Positions 8,328 to 18,986 of a stretch of DNA of 64,000 bases are shown here, in pieces; within the stretch, counting starts at the first letter, position 1; each line of letters begins with the position of its first letter. This DNA comes from Acidimicrobiales bacterium (GTDB lineage: Bacteria; Actinomycetota; Acidimicrobiia; Acidimicrobiales; Iamiaceae): positions 40,510-104,509 of the forward strand of contig JAUJNP010000008.1 of the NCBI GenBank assembly GCA_030448105.1, given 5' to 3'. The notes beneath the pieces were generated by a model that made no database searches, was not told the origin of the DNA, and saw only the letters and a list, made by a program, of their open reading frames with translations. The translations under genes and the position numbers were made by a program.

Positions 8328-9146
8328 TCAGTCGTCGGGGACGGCTGCCACCTCGATGCGGTCCTGGCGCCAGTCCTTGGCCGCCGCCAGCGCCGCCTGG
8401 GCCTGGCGCAGGATCTGGGAGGCGTCGAAGGCGTGGGCGGGGTAGCAGGCCACGCCGGCCCACATGGTGAGGTCCGCCTGCTGCTCGGCCAGCCGCCGCC
8501 GCACCCGCTCCACCGTCCACACCGCGCCGTTCTCGGGCGTGTCCTCCAGCACCATGGCGAAGCGGCCGTCGTCCAGGCGGCAGGCGGTGTCGGCGTCCCG
8601 CAACGTCTCCAGCAGCCCGCCGGCCACCGCCTTGGGATCGGCCGGGCCCACACGGGCCGCGGCCGAGCCGGAGCCCAGGCCGGTGACCACCTCCACCAGC
8701 ACCACCGCGAGGGGCCGAAGTCCCCGGCGGGCGGCCGACACCCGCTTGTCCAGGGTTACGAGGAAGAACTGCTCGTTGAACAGGCCGGTGGCGGTGTCGG
8801 TGATCCCGGCCAGCTTGCCGGGTGCGATCTGGCTCTGGGTCGACTCGGTGCGCAGCTCGTCGAGGCTGCTACGGGCCAGGATCGCCTCCGCCTCGAGCTT
8901 GGCCGCCCGGGCGGCCAGGCGGTCGCTCTCCTCTTCCAGCCGGGCGGCGCGCTCCTCGGCCTCTGAGAAGCGAGCGGCATCCTGGCGAGCGGTGCCGGCC
9001 AGGCCCAGGGTGAACAGCCCGGCCACGAGCGCGCAGGCGCCCGCCGCTCCCACCAGCCAAAGCTCGCCCGTGATCAGGCCGAGCACCGAGAACACGAGGC
9101 CGCCCACGCCGGCAGTGAAACCGGGAAGGGCGCGCCGATCGATCAC
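8328..9146 (-). CDS. Membrane protein with degenerate GGDEF domain (predicted c-di-GMP receptor, not a cyclase)
   Basis: 272 residues from GTG 9146. Two hydrophobic segments (about residues 8-27 and 30-50) precede a coiled coil (about 55-100) and a GGDEF-fold domain (about 115-265). The domain starts like a diguanylate cyclase (TATGLFNEQFF), but the metal-binding Asp segment is VLVEV and the GGDEF loop reads DDGRF, so catalysis should be lost. The sequence RDAD-TACRL-DDGRF keeps the RxxD inhibitory-site motif exactly five residues before the loop, and YPAHAFDASQILRQAQAAL matches the end of the domain. Binding of c-di-GMP is inference. A close relative lies next door at 9207-9668. Confidence 0.75.
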   Translation of the reverse strand: MIDRRALPGFTAGVGGLVFSVLGLITGELWLVGAAGACALVAGLFTLGLAGTARQDAARFSEAEERAARLEEESDRLAARAAKLEAEAILARSSLDELRTESTQSQIAPGKLAGITDTATGLFNEQFFLVTLDKRVSAARRGLRPLAVVLVEVVTGLGSGSAAARVGPADPKAVAGGLLETLRDADTACRLDDGRFAMVLEDTPENGAVWTVERVRRRLAEQQADLTMWAGVACYPAHAFDASQILRQAQAALAAAKDWRQDRIEVAAVPDD

Positions 9147-9206
9147 CCTGGCAGCATCGGCCGGAACCGGTGGTTATTCAAGCCACCGTGCGGGCGGGCC
9201 TCCCCG

Positions 9207-9668
9207 TCAGTCGGCGACGGGAGCCACGGCCACCGTGCCGCGGTCAGCCTGGCGGGCGCCGGCGAGGGCGGCGCCGGCGGCGTCGAGGAGCTCGGTGTCG
9301 TCGATGGCGTGAGCCGGGTAGCAGGCCACCCCCGCCCAGCACGACGCGCCGGGGATGCGCTCGGCCAGCTTGCGGGCCAGGCGTTCGGCCACCACCACGC
9401 AGCCCTCGACCGGCGTGAACTCCAGGAGCATGGCCAACCGGCCATCGTCGAGGCGAGCGGCGACGTCGGAGTCCCGCAGGGTGAGCTGCACCAGCTCACC
9501 CACCGTGCCGAGGTCCACCGACCCCCCGTCGGGCGGGATCACCTCCACCAGCACCAGGCCGAGCTGGCGCAGGGACCGTCGGGCGGTGGCCACCCGGGTG
9601 GGCAGGAGGGCGAGGATGAAGGCCTCGCTGAACAGGCCCGACTCCGTGTCCTCGATGAGCGCGCCCAT
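9207..9668 (-). CDS. Stand-alone degenerate GGDEF-domain protein
   Basis: 153 residues with no membrane segment: a single GGDEF-like domain related to the C-terminal half of its downstream neighbour (shared WAGVACYPAHA segment). The active-site loop is DDGRL, and RDSD stands five residues upstream as an RxxD inhibitory-site match. It is therefore predicted to be catalytically inactive and possibly a soluble c-di-GMP receptor or partner of the membrane paralogue. The ATG at 9668 overlaps by one base the stop of a 17-codon open frame (TGATG), which suggests translational coupling. Confidence 0.68.
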   Translation of the reverse strand: MGALIEDTESGLFSEAFILALLPTRVATARRSLRQLGLVLVEVIPPDGGSVDLGTVGELVQLTLRDSDVAARLDDGRLAMLLEFTPVEGCVVVAERLARKLAERIPGASCWAGVACYPAHAIDDTELLDAAGAALAGARQADRGTVAVAPVAD

Positions 9669-9721
9669 CAGCGGCGGGCGGCGGGCAGGGCTCGCCGCCG
9701 GCGGGCTCGGGGGTCGCGCAT
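9668..9721 (-). CDS. Possible 17-residue arginine-rich upstream ORF
   Basis: ATG at 9721 reads MRDPRARRRRALPAARR and ends in TGA overlapping the ATG of the degenerate GGDEF gene. TACTCT lies 7 nt upstream of this ATG, as in leaderless promoters elsewhere in the window. It could be a leader peptide coupling translation, or chance: GC-rich DNA gives Arg/Ala frames easily. Confidence 0.3.
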   Translation of the reverse strand: MRDPRARRRRALPAARR

Positions 9722-9764
9722 GTCACAGAGAGTAGGTGCCACCGACCGTGGTCGCACCCGTTCC

Positions 9765-11726
<1,962 letters not shown>

Positions 11727-11742
11727 CACCCCATTCTCGCCC

Positions 11743-12414
11743 TCACCCGCCCCAGACCTCCAGCGGGGGCCGCGCCACCGCCTCGGCCAGGAGCTCGAGG
11801 TAGCGCGCCCGGGCCACGTCCACCGCGCCGAGGGACCGCAGGTGGGGGGTGGTCCATTGCACGTCCAGCAGCGTGGCACCACCCGCCCGGAGCCGCTCCA
11901 CCAGGCCCACCAGCGCCACCTTCGAGGCGTCGGTGCGGTGGGAGAACATCGACTCACCGGCGAACAGGCCGCCCACGGCCACGCCGTAGAGGCCTCCCGC
12001 CAGCTCACCCTCGCCGGTCCACGCCTCCACGCTGTGCACCCACCCCAGCTCGTGCAGGCGCCGGTAGGCCGCCCGGACCTCGGGGCTGATCCACGCCCCC
12101 GGCCGGCGGCGGTCGGCACACGCCGCCAGCACGGCGTCGAAGGCGGTGTCGACCCGGAGCTCGTAGCGCCGGCACGAGCGGCGCAACGAGCGGCTCACCC
12201 GCAGCCCGTCGAGAGGCAGGATGCCGCGGGGGTCGGGCGACCACCAGGCCAGCAGCCGGCCCCGGCGCACGGGCATCGGGAACAGGCCCTGGCGGTAGGC
12301 GGCCACCACCGTGCCGGGCTCGAGGTCGGCCCCCACCCCCACCACGCCGTCGGGATCGGCGGCGGCGGCCGGGGACAGGCTCCACCGGCTGGGCGGTGGT
12401 TCGACCGGTCGCAC
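11743..12414 (-). CDS. aat: Leucyl/phenylalanyl-tRNA--protein transferase
   Basis: 223 residues. It attaches Leu or Phe from tRNA to proteins with N-terminal Arg or Lys, marking them for ClpS/ClpAP degradation. GVVGVGADLEPGTVVAAYRQ, GLFPMP, WWSPDPRGILP, AYRRLHELGWVHSVEAW, GGLYGVAVGGLFAGESMFS and LLDVQWTTPHL are all hallmark Aat segments in order. It precedes the mutase on the same strand by 16 bp, so both may share a transcript without obvious functional link. Confidence 0.93.
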   Translation of the reverse strand: MRPVEPPPSRWSLSPAAAADPDGVVGVGADLEPGTVVAAYRQGLFPMPVRRGRLLAWWSPDPRGILPLDGLRVSRSLRRSCRRYELRVDTAFDAVLAACADRRRPGAWISPEVRAAYRRLHELGWVHSVEAWTGEGELAGGLYGVAVGGLFAGESMFSHRTDASKVALVGLVERLRAGGATLLDVQWTTPHLRSLGAVDVARARYLELLAEAVARPPLEVWGG

Positions 12415-12442
12415 CGTTCGGCGCAGCTCCCCGGCCGCGGGC

Positions 12443-13198
12443 TCAGCCCGGCGGCGGGATGCCGAGCGAGGTGGCCACCTTGGTGCCGAGCTGGCCGGTG
12501 GCCCGCTTGTTCAACGCCGCACCGGCCGCCGCCCCGATCAGGAACGGGGCCAGGGAGGTCAGGTTGCGGCCGGCGCGGCGAAGGAGCCGGCGCCGCAGCT
12601 GGTTGGTGAGCTGGTCACGCGCCGAGCGGCCCAGCAGCTCCGATGCGGTCCCGGCCACGGTGCCGCCCCGTGCGGCCTTGGTCAGGCTCCACACGTCCTG
12701 GGGACGAAGGCCCCGGGATTCGGCCCAGGCCCGGGCGATGAGGGGGCCCTTGTCGCGAAGCGAGGGCGGCAGCGTGACGCCGGCAGCCTCGTGCAGCTCG
12801 CCCACCAGCTTCATCTCGATGGCCACCACCACCATGGTCTCGGCCGCCAGCTCCACCGGCAGGGTGGCCCAGGTGGCAGGCGTGGTCTCCGAGGCGGCGG
12901 CGAGGGCGCCGGTGGCGGCCCCGACCGCGGCGGTGGCGTTCCCCGCCGAGCGGATGAGGGCACCAGCGAGGAGCGACCCCTCCAACCCGTCGAAGTGCTC
13001 GCGCAGCGTGTCCCGGTCGCGCACCGGCAGGTGTTCGGCGGCGGCCAGGGCCACCTCGGCGAACCAGCGACCGGAGCCCACCGCCTTCCCGCCGGCACGG
13101 GCCGCCGACCGGCCGGCGAGGGCCACCACGTCCTTCAGCTCGCGGAGACCGGGGCGATCGGTCGAGACCGCGGCCCCCACCGCCCGGGCCAGCGCCAT
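12443..13198 (-). CDS. Hypothetical EcsC-like, alanine-rich helical protein
   Basis: 251 residues from ATG 13198. The protein is mostly helical and Ala-rich, with a long semi-hydrophobic middle (ATAAVGAATGALAAASETTP, then LPVELAAETMVVVAIEMKLV) and a C-terminal FLIGAAAGAALNKRATGQLG. The pattern of a 'ELAAETMV... KLVGELHEAAG' stretch resembles EcsC-type membrane-associated proteins, whose biochemical role is poorly known; I would not assign a function. It lies downstream of the hydroxyacyl-CoA dehydrogenase gene on the same strand, separated by repeat copy C. Confidence 0.6.
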   Translation of the reverse strand: MALARAVGAAVSTDRPGLRELKDVVALAGRSAARAGGKAVGSGRWFAEVALAAAEHLPVRDRDTLREHFDGLEGSLLAGALIRSAGNATAAVGAATGALAAASETTPATWATLPVELAAETMVVVAIEMKLVGELHEAAGVTLPPSLRDKGPLIARAWAESRGLRPQDVWSLTKAARGGTVAGTASELLGRSARDQLTNQLRRRLLRRAGRNLTSLAPFLIGAAAGAALNKRATGQLGTKVATSLGIPPPG

Positions 13199-13204
13199 AT
13201 CGTC

Positions 13205-13302
13205 TGCTCTGCCTCCGGCGGAGCGGGCTTCGCCCATCCGGGTGTAATCCTCAGCGCTGCTCCGCCTAGCGGACTGCGCAGCGTCGCCGCGCCTGGAGTC
13301 CG
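13205..13302 (-). repeat. REP-like repeat family 1, copy C
   Basis: Read on the minus strand, GCTGCGCAGTCCGC, AGGCGGAGCAGC, GGATGGGCGAAGCCCGC and TCCGCCGGAGGCAGAGC follow one another as in the plus-strand copies. Its orientation is the same as that of the gene just upstream of it (13321-14175, minus), so it is again downstream of a stop codon in the sense direction. Confidence 0.75.
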
Positions 13303-13320
13303 CAGCGTCGCTCGGGTTGC

Positions 13321-14175
13321 TCACCGGCTGTAGTCGTAGAAGCCTCGGCCGGACTTCCGGCCGAGGTGGCCGGCGGCCACCATGCGCCGCAGGGCGGGGG
13401 CAGCCGCGTAGTTGGGATCCCGGAACTCGGTGTAGAGGGCGTCGAGGATCGCCACCGAGGTGTCGAGGCCCACCAGATCGAGGAGCGCCAGAGGGCCCAT
13501 CGGGAAGTTGCAGCCCCCCTTCATGGCCTCGTCGATGTGGTCGCGGGATGCGGTGGCGTTCTCGAGCAGCTTCACCGCGTTGTTGAGGTACGGGAAGAGC
13601 AGGGCGTTGACGATGAAGCCGGCTCGGTCCTTCACCTCCACCGGCGCCTTGCCGCACGCCTCGGCGAAGGCGGTGACCGCGGCGATGGTGGTGTCGGCGG
13701 CGGTCAGCGGCCGGACCACCTCGACCAGCGACATCATCGGAGCCGGGTTGAAGAAGTGGACGCCGCAGACCCGTTCGGGCCGGCCGGTGACCACGGCCAT
13801 CTCGACCACCGGGAGGGTGGAGGTGTTGGTGGCCAGGATGGCGTCGGCGCCGACCACCTCGTCGAGTTGTTCGAACAGCTCCTTCTTCACCGCCAGGTCC
13901 TCGACCACCGACTCGATCACCAGGTCGCACCTGCTCAGGTCGCCCAGCTCGGCGGTGGCGGTGACCCGCTCCAGGGTGGCGTCGCGGTCGGCCGCCTCCA
14001 GCTTGCCCCGGTCCACCTGCTTGGCCAGTGACTTCTCGAGCGAGCCGAGCATGGCGTCGGCGCTCTCCTGCTTGCGGGAGCGCAGCACCACGTCGTGTCC
14101 GGCCTTGGCCGTCACTTCGGCAATGCCCGATCCCATGATCCCCGAGCCCACGATCCCCACGCGCTGGATGGCCAT
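13321..14175 (-). CDS. 3-hydroxyacyl-CoA (3-hydroxybutyryl-CoA) dehydrogenase
   Basis: 284 residues, the length of single-function Hbd/PaaH enzymes. The NAD-binding Rossmann motif GIVGSGIMGSGIAE opens the protein; SVVEDLAVKKELF, ATNTSTLPV, GVHFFNPAPMM (catalytic His region) and DRAGFIVNALLFPYLNNAV follow, with FPMGPLALLDLVGLD in the C-terminal dimerisation domain. It oxidises (S)-3-hydroxyacyl-CoA to 3-ketoacyl-CoA, or works in reverse. Divergent from the S51-like gene across 58 bp; TAGCTT lies 8 nt before its ATG. Confidence 0.9.
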   Translation of the reverse strand: MAIQRVGIVGSGIMGSGIAEVTAKAGHDVVLRSRKQESADAMLGSLEKSLAKQVDRGKLEAADRDATLERVTATAELGDLSRCDLVIESVVEDLAVKKELFEQLDEVVGADAILATNTSTLPVVEMAVVTGRPERVCGVHFFNPAPMMSLVEVVRPLTAADTTIAAVTAFAEACGKAPVEVKDRAGFIVNALLFPYLNNAVKLLENATASRDHIDEAMKGGCNFPMGPLALLDLVGLDTSVAILDALYTEFRDPNYAAAPALRRMVAAGHLGRKSGRGFYDYSR

Positions 14176-14233
14176 GGCCCGACAAGCTACGAGCTTCGTC
14201 GGGCCGCCCCCAAGCCAGCGCTAGGTTCCGGAG

Positions 14234-14902
14234 GTGCCCAGCGGACCTCTCGCCCTCGTCGGCGGAGGCGAGTTCACCGAAGGGTGCACCTTCGACCGTG
14301 CCCTGCTCGACGCCGCCGGCGGGGGCGAGGTGGTGGTCCTGCCCACCGGGGCGGCCTACGAGCACCCGGAGCGCCTGGTGGCCCGGGCGGAGGGGTGGTT
14401 CGCCGGCCTCGGGGCCAGCGTCCGGGGGGTCGATGTGTTGCGCCGGCCCGACGCCCTGGACCCGCTCGCCGCCGAGGCGGTGCGGGCCGCCCGCTTCGTC
14501 TACCTGGGCGGGGAGTCGCCGATGCACCTGCGCTCGGTGCTCAAGGACACCCCGGTGTGGGACGCCCTGCTCGCGGCCTGGCACGGCGGTGCGGTCCTGG
14601 CCGGCTCGGCCGCCGGTGCCATGGTGCTCTGCGACCCGATGGTCGACCCTCGTGGTGGCGCGTTCACCGTGGGTCTGGGGCTGCTGGCCAACGTGGGGGT
14701 CATCCCCGAGTTCGACACGTGGTCGCCCGACGCGGTGGACCGCACCCGCAAGCTGTGCCCGCCCGACCTCGTCCTGGCCGGCGTCCCCCGAACCACCGCC
14801 CTGGTGCGGGCGCCCGACGGGAGCTGGACCGCCCAGGGTGCCGGCGAGGTCACCATCTTCGTCGGCGGCGCCCCGTCGGACCTCTCCGCCCTGCCCGCCT
14901 GA
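14234..14902 (+). CDS. Peptidase S51 / cyanophycinase-like protein with altered active site
   Basis: 222 residues from GTG 14234, which has TAGGTT 6 nt upstream. The fold is recognisable from LALVGGGEF at the start, FVYLGGESPMHLRSVL, and the nucleophile elbow LAGSAAGAMVLCD with the serine. The histidine usually found in a PHFD-like segment is replaced (VIPEFDTW), and the usual acidic GIDE-type segment reads GVPRTTAL, so normal serine-peptidase activity is doubtful. Role unknown. Convergent with the cyclophilin gene, with repeat copy D between them. Confidence 0.72.
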   Translation: MPSGPLALVGGGEFTEGCTFDRALLDAAGGGEVVVLPTGAAYEHPERLVARAEGWFAGLGASVRGVDVLRRPDALDPLAAEAVRAARFVYLGGESPMHLRSVLKDTPVWDALLAAWHGGAVLAGSAAGAMVLCDPMVDPRGGAFTVGLGLLANVGVIPEFDTWSPDAVDRTRKLCPPDLVLAGVPRTTALVRAPDGSWTAQGAGEVTIFVGGAPSDLSALPA

Positions 14903-14911
14903 CAGTTGGCC

Positions 14912-15076
14912 CCGCTGCGCAGCCGCCAAGCAGAGCAGCGCGGAGCGTGACAGCCGGATCGGCGAAGCCGGCTCCGCCGAAAGGCGGAGAAATGTCACGG
15001 CTGCGCAGCGGCCAGGCGGAGCAGCACCGAGTGTGCGACCCGGATCGGCGAAGCCGGCTCCGCCGGAGGCGGAGCA
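14912..15076 (+). repeat. REP-like repeat family 1, copy D (two tandem units)
   Basis: Two full units stand in tandem (about 14912-14990 and 14996-15076). Each runs CTGCGCAG, AGGCGGAGCAGC or its variant, CCGGATCGGCGAAGCCGGCTC, then CGCCGGAGGCGGAGCAA (CGCCGAAAGGCGGAGAAA in the first). Small stems GGC-GAA-GCC and CTCCGCC-GGA-GGCGGAG can form. It fills the whole gap between two convergent genes. Confidence 0.8.
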
Positions 15077-15079
15077 ATG

Positions 15080-15907
15080 TCACCTCTCGGTGATGGTGAT
15101 GCGCTCCACGGTGATGACCTTGGTCGGCTCGCCCGCTTCGCTGGCGGTGCCCGCCTTGGCGATGCGGCCGAGCACGTCGAGTCCCTTGGTGACCTTGCCG
15201 AAGCGGGGGTACTCGGCGGGTAGCGCCGCCCCCTGGGGCCCGGTGATGAAGAAGAACTGGCCGCCGCTGACCCCGGCCTGGCTCCTGGCCATCGCCAGCG
15301 AGCCGACCTCCAAGGCACCGGCCGGCTTCTCGTCGGGCAGCATGTAACCGGGACCGCCGGTGTCGAAGTCCGGGCGCCCGGTGCTGCCGGTCTGGGCGAC
15401 GAAGCCAGGGATGATTCGGTGGAAGGGCACGTCGTCGAAGTAGTGGTAGCGAGCGAGAACCACGAAGTTGTTGACGGTGATCGGGGCCGCCTTGGCATCC
15501 AGCGCCACCGACATCGTCCCCTCGCTGGTGACCACCTCGGCGGAGTACGCCTTGGCCGCGTCGATGCACATCGGTGGGGCCTTGGCGAACTTGGTGGTGC
15601 GGGGCGAGTTCGCTCTCGGGCACGGCGTGGCCCCGGTTAGGGTCTTGCCCCCCGGGGGCGTCCGCAGCGCCGGCAGGGTGGAGCCCGGCGCCGACGTCGA
15701 GCTGGTCGATCCCGCCGCGACCCGTTGGTCGTCGTCCCGGCCCCGGAGCACGAGGGCCCCCGCCACCAGCCCCGCCACCACGACCACCAGGGCCGCCACC
15801 CGCGCCAGCCGCCGATTGCGGCGCCGGCGGGCGGCCGCCAGCCGCGCTTCGTAGACCCGTGAGCGGTGGCCCTCCTTGTGCCGCTGGCGCTTGTCGGTGT
15901 TGACCAT
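15080..15907 (-). CDS. Membrane-anchored cyclophilin-type peptidyl-prolyl isomerase
   Basis: 275 residues. A basic N-terminus (RQRHKEGHRSRVYEARLAAA) precedes one transmembrane helix at about residues 36-54 and a low-complexity Ser/Thr linker, so the domain should face outside. The cyclophilin domain shows FDDVPFHRIIPGFVAQTG (catalytic Arg in FHRI), MARSQAGVSGGQFFFITG and a C-terminal RFGKVTKGLDVLGRI. It would speed proline isomerisation in exported proteins. ATG 15907; TACCGT lies 8 nt upstream. Confidence 0.87.
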   Translation of the reverse strand: MVNTDKRQRHKEGHRSRVYEARLAAARRRRNRRLARVAALVVVVAGLVAGALVLRGRDDDQRVAAGSTSSTSAPGSTLPALRTPPGGKTLTGATPCPRANSPRTTKFAKAPPMCIDAAKAYSAEVVTSEGTMSVALDAKAAPITVNNFVVLARYHYFDDVPFHRIIPGFVAQTGSTGRPDFDTGGPGYMLPDEKPAGALEVGSLAMARSQAGVSGGQFFFITGPQGAALPAEYPRFGKVTKGLDVLGRIAKAGTASEAGEPTKVITVERITITER

Positions 15908-16008
15908 GGGCCGTCACGGTACCCACCGCCCCTGGCGGCGCCGAGACCGCGGCCGGCTTCCAGCACGGAAAGTGTGTGATCGGCCACGAAACGCGAGATG
16001 ATGGTGGC

Positions 16009-16626
16009 GTGGCCGAGGCGAGGAGTGACGAGGTCGGACCGGCGGGTTTGAGCCGTGACGACGAGGACGCCGAGTTCGCCCGCAAGGTCGGCCAGCGGCT
16101 GCGGGCCATCCGCCAGGCCCAGGGGCTATCCCTCGCCGACGTGGAAGAGCGGTCGGGTGGCCGGTGGAGCTCCTCGGCGGTGGGCGCCTACGAGCGCGGC
16201 TTTCGCAACCTCTCCCTGCCCCGGCTGAAGGCTCTGGCCGACTTCTACCGGGTACCGGTCGGGGTGCTGCTCGGCGAAGCGGGCCCGTTCAACCAGCCCT
16301 CGGAGCGCAAGAAGCTGGTGCTGAGCCTGGACGCGCTGCGCACCATCGACCCGGCCGAGCCGGTGCAGCGCTTCGTCCAGTCGATCGTGGAGGCCCGCGG
16401 GGACTTCAACGGCCGGGTGCTGTCGCTCCGCCACGACGACCTCAAGGCGCTGTGCACCCTGGTCGGGGGCGACATCCCGACCGGCGTCGCCCAGCTGCGC
16501 TCGTGGGGGGTGCTCATCGACGGCCCCGAGGTGTCCGGTGCGCCGAACCCCTTCACCGAGCCGGGCGCCGACCGCCGGACCGCGGACCGCCGGCAACCCC
16601 CCGAGCCGCCGGTCCCCAGCCGGTAA
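16009..16626 (+). CDS. bldD: BldD-like c-di-GMP-responsive transcriptional regulator
   Basis: 205 residues from GTG 16009. An XRE-type helix-turn-helix (RLRAIRQAQGLSLADVEERS, then VGAYERGFRNLSLPRLKALA) matches BldD, including the GAYERG and VPRL-like strings. The C-terminal part contains ARGDFNGRVLSLRHDDL, which fits RGD-X8-RXXD, the tetra-c-di-GMP-binding signature described for Streptomyces BldD. In that genus BldD with c-di-GMP represses development genes; here targets are unknown. The frame opens at GTG 15976, but GATGAT 6 nt before 16009 suggests the later start. The C-terminal tail is Pro/Arg-rich and probably disordered. An aspartate pathway pair follows. Confidence 0.85.
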   Translation: MAEARSDEVGPAGLSRDDEDAEFARKVGQRLRAIRQAQGLSLADVEERSGGRWSSSAVGAYERGFRNLSLPRLKALADFYRVPVGVLLGEAGPFNQPSERKKLVLSLDALRTIDPAEPVQRFVQSIVEARGDFNGRVLSLRHDDLKALCTLVGGDIPTGVAQLRSWGVLIDGPEVSGAPNPFTEPGADRRTADRRQPPEPPVPSR

Positions 16627-16695
16627 ACGTCCGCCGACCCCACCCGCCGCCCGCAAGCGACGGCGCCTTCGGCGCCGACCGGTAGCTTCGGCGGC

Positions 16696-17907
16696 ATGGC
16701 GGTCGTGGTGCAGAAGTTCGGGGGGAGCTCGGTGGCCGACCCCGACCGCATCCGCGAGGTCGCCGACCACGTGGCCCGGTCGCGGCGCCGGGGCGACGCC
16801 GTGGTCGTGGTCGTCAGTGCCATGGGCAAGGAGACCGACGAGCTGCTGCACCTGGCCGGCCTGGTGTCGCGCCGGCGCCCGGGCCGCGAGCTCGACATGC
16901 TCATCACCGCCGGCGAGCGCAAAGCGGCCGCCCTGCTGTGCATGGCCTTGCACGACCGCGACGTGCCGGCCGACTCCTTCACGGGCAGCCAGGCCGGGTT
17001 CATCACCGACACCCGCCACACCAACGCCCGCATCCTCGAGGTCCGCGCCGACCGAGTGCGGGCCGCGGTCGACTCCGGCCGGGTCCCGGTGGTGGGCGGC
17101 TCCCAAGGGGTGTCCACCGACCGCAACGTCACCTTCCTGGGTCGCAACGGATCCGACGTCACCGCCGTGGCCCTGGCCTCGGCGCTCGACGCAGAGGCGT
17201 GCGAGCTCTACACCGACGTGCCCGGCGTCTTCACCGCCGACCCCCGCATCGTGCCCACTGCCCGGCGCATGCCCAGCGTCAGCTTCGACGAGCTGCTGGA
17301 GATGTGCGCCTCCGGCTGCCCGAAGCCGGCCATGCGGGCGGTGGAGTTCGCCCGCACCCACGGCGTGCGGCTGCACGTGCGATCGAGCTTCACCTGGGAG
17401 CCGGGCACCTGGGTCGACGAGGAGGACACCATGGAGCGAGCCATCATCACAGGGGTGGTCAGCGACCAGTCCGAGGCCAAGGTCACCATCACCGGTGTGC
17501 CCGACCAGCCCGGCATAGCCGCCCGGCTGTTCCGCCGGCTGGCCGACCTCGACGTCAACATCGACATGATCGTGCAGAACGTCTCCGACCACGGCGTCAC
17601 CGACATCTCCTTCACGCTGCCCCACGACGACCTGGACAAGACCATGGCGGCGGTCACCGACCTCGCCGGGGACATCGGGGCCGCCGGCGTGTCGAGCGAC
17701 CACCAGGTGGGCCGGGTGAGCCTGATCGGTGCGGGCATGAAGTCGAACCCCGGCGTGGCCGCCACCGTGTTCGAGACCCTCGCCGCCCAGGACGTGAACA
17801 TCGAGATGATCTCCACGTCGGCCATCCGCATCAGCTGCGTGATCGCCCAGGACGACCTCGAGCGGGCCACCGTCGCCCTCCACGAGGCCTTCGCCCTCGA
17901 CCGCTGA
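16696..17907 (+). CDS. lysC: Aspartate kinase
   Basis: 403 residues. It phosphorylates aspartate at the entry to Lys, Thr, Met and diaminopimelate synthesis. VVVQKFGGSSVAD is the N-terminal kinase signature; VVVVSAMGKETDELL and GFITDTRHTNARI follow; two C-terminal ACT domains (from about residue 260, with VTITGVPDQPGIAARLF and IGAGMKSNPGVAATVFETLA) bind feedback inhibitors. TAGCTT lies 7 nt before the ATG. The paired aspartate-semialdehyde dehydrogenase gene follows 49 bp later. An internal start for a separate ACT-only beta subunit, known from several actinobacteria, is possible but not shown. Confidence 0.95.
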   Translation: MAVVVQKFGGSSVADPDRIREVADHVARSRRRGDAVVVVVSAMGKETDELLHLAGLVSRRRPGRELDMLITAGERKAAALLCMALHDRDVPADSFTGSQAGFITDTRHTNARILEVRADRVRAAVDSGRVPVVGGSQGVSTDRNVTFLGRNGSDVTAVALASALDAEACELYTDVPGVFTADPRIVPTARRMPSVSFDELLEMCASGCPKPAMRAVEFARTHGVRLHVRSSFTWEPGTWVDEEDTMERAIITGVVSDQSEAKVTITGVPDQPGIAARLFRRLADLDVNIDMIVQNVSDHGVTDISFTLPHDDLDKTMAAVTDLAGDIGAAGVSSDHQVGRVSLIGAGMKSNPGVAATVFETLAAQDVNIEMISTSAIRISCVIAQDDLERATVALHEAFALDR

Positions 17908-17946
17908 GCCACGAACCGCTTCGGCCGGGCGGCCGAGCGCCGGTAG

Positions 17947-18984
<1,038 letters not shown>

Positions 18985-18986
18985 CG

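Noticed and set aside
11727-11742. Cobalamin riboswitch for the MeaA-type mutase
   Set aside because: The gap to aat is 16 bp, too short, and no B12-box-like sequence is seen.
14912-15076. CRISPR-like tandem repeats
   Set aside because: The two units are longer, diverged, hairpin-rich and also occur singly elsewhere; no spacers of constant size.
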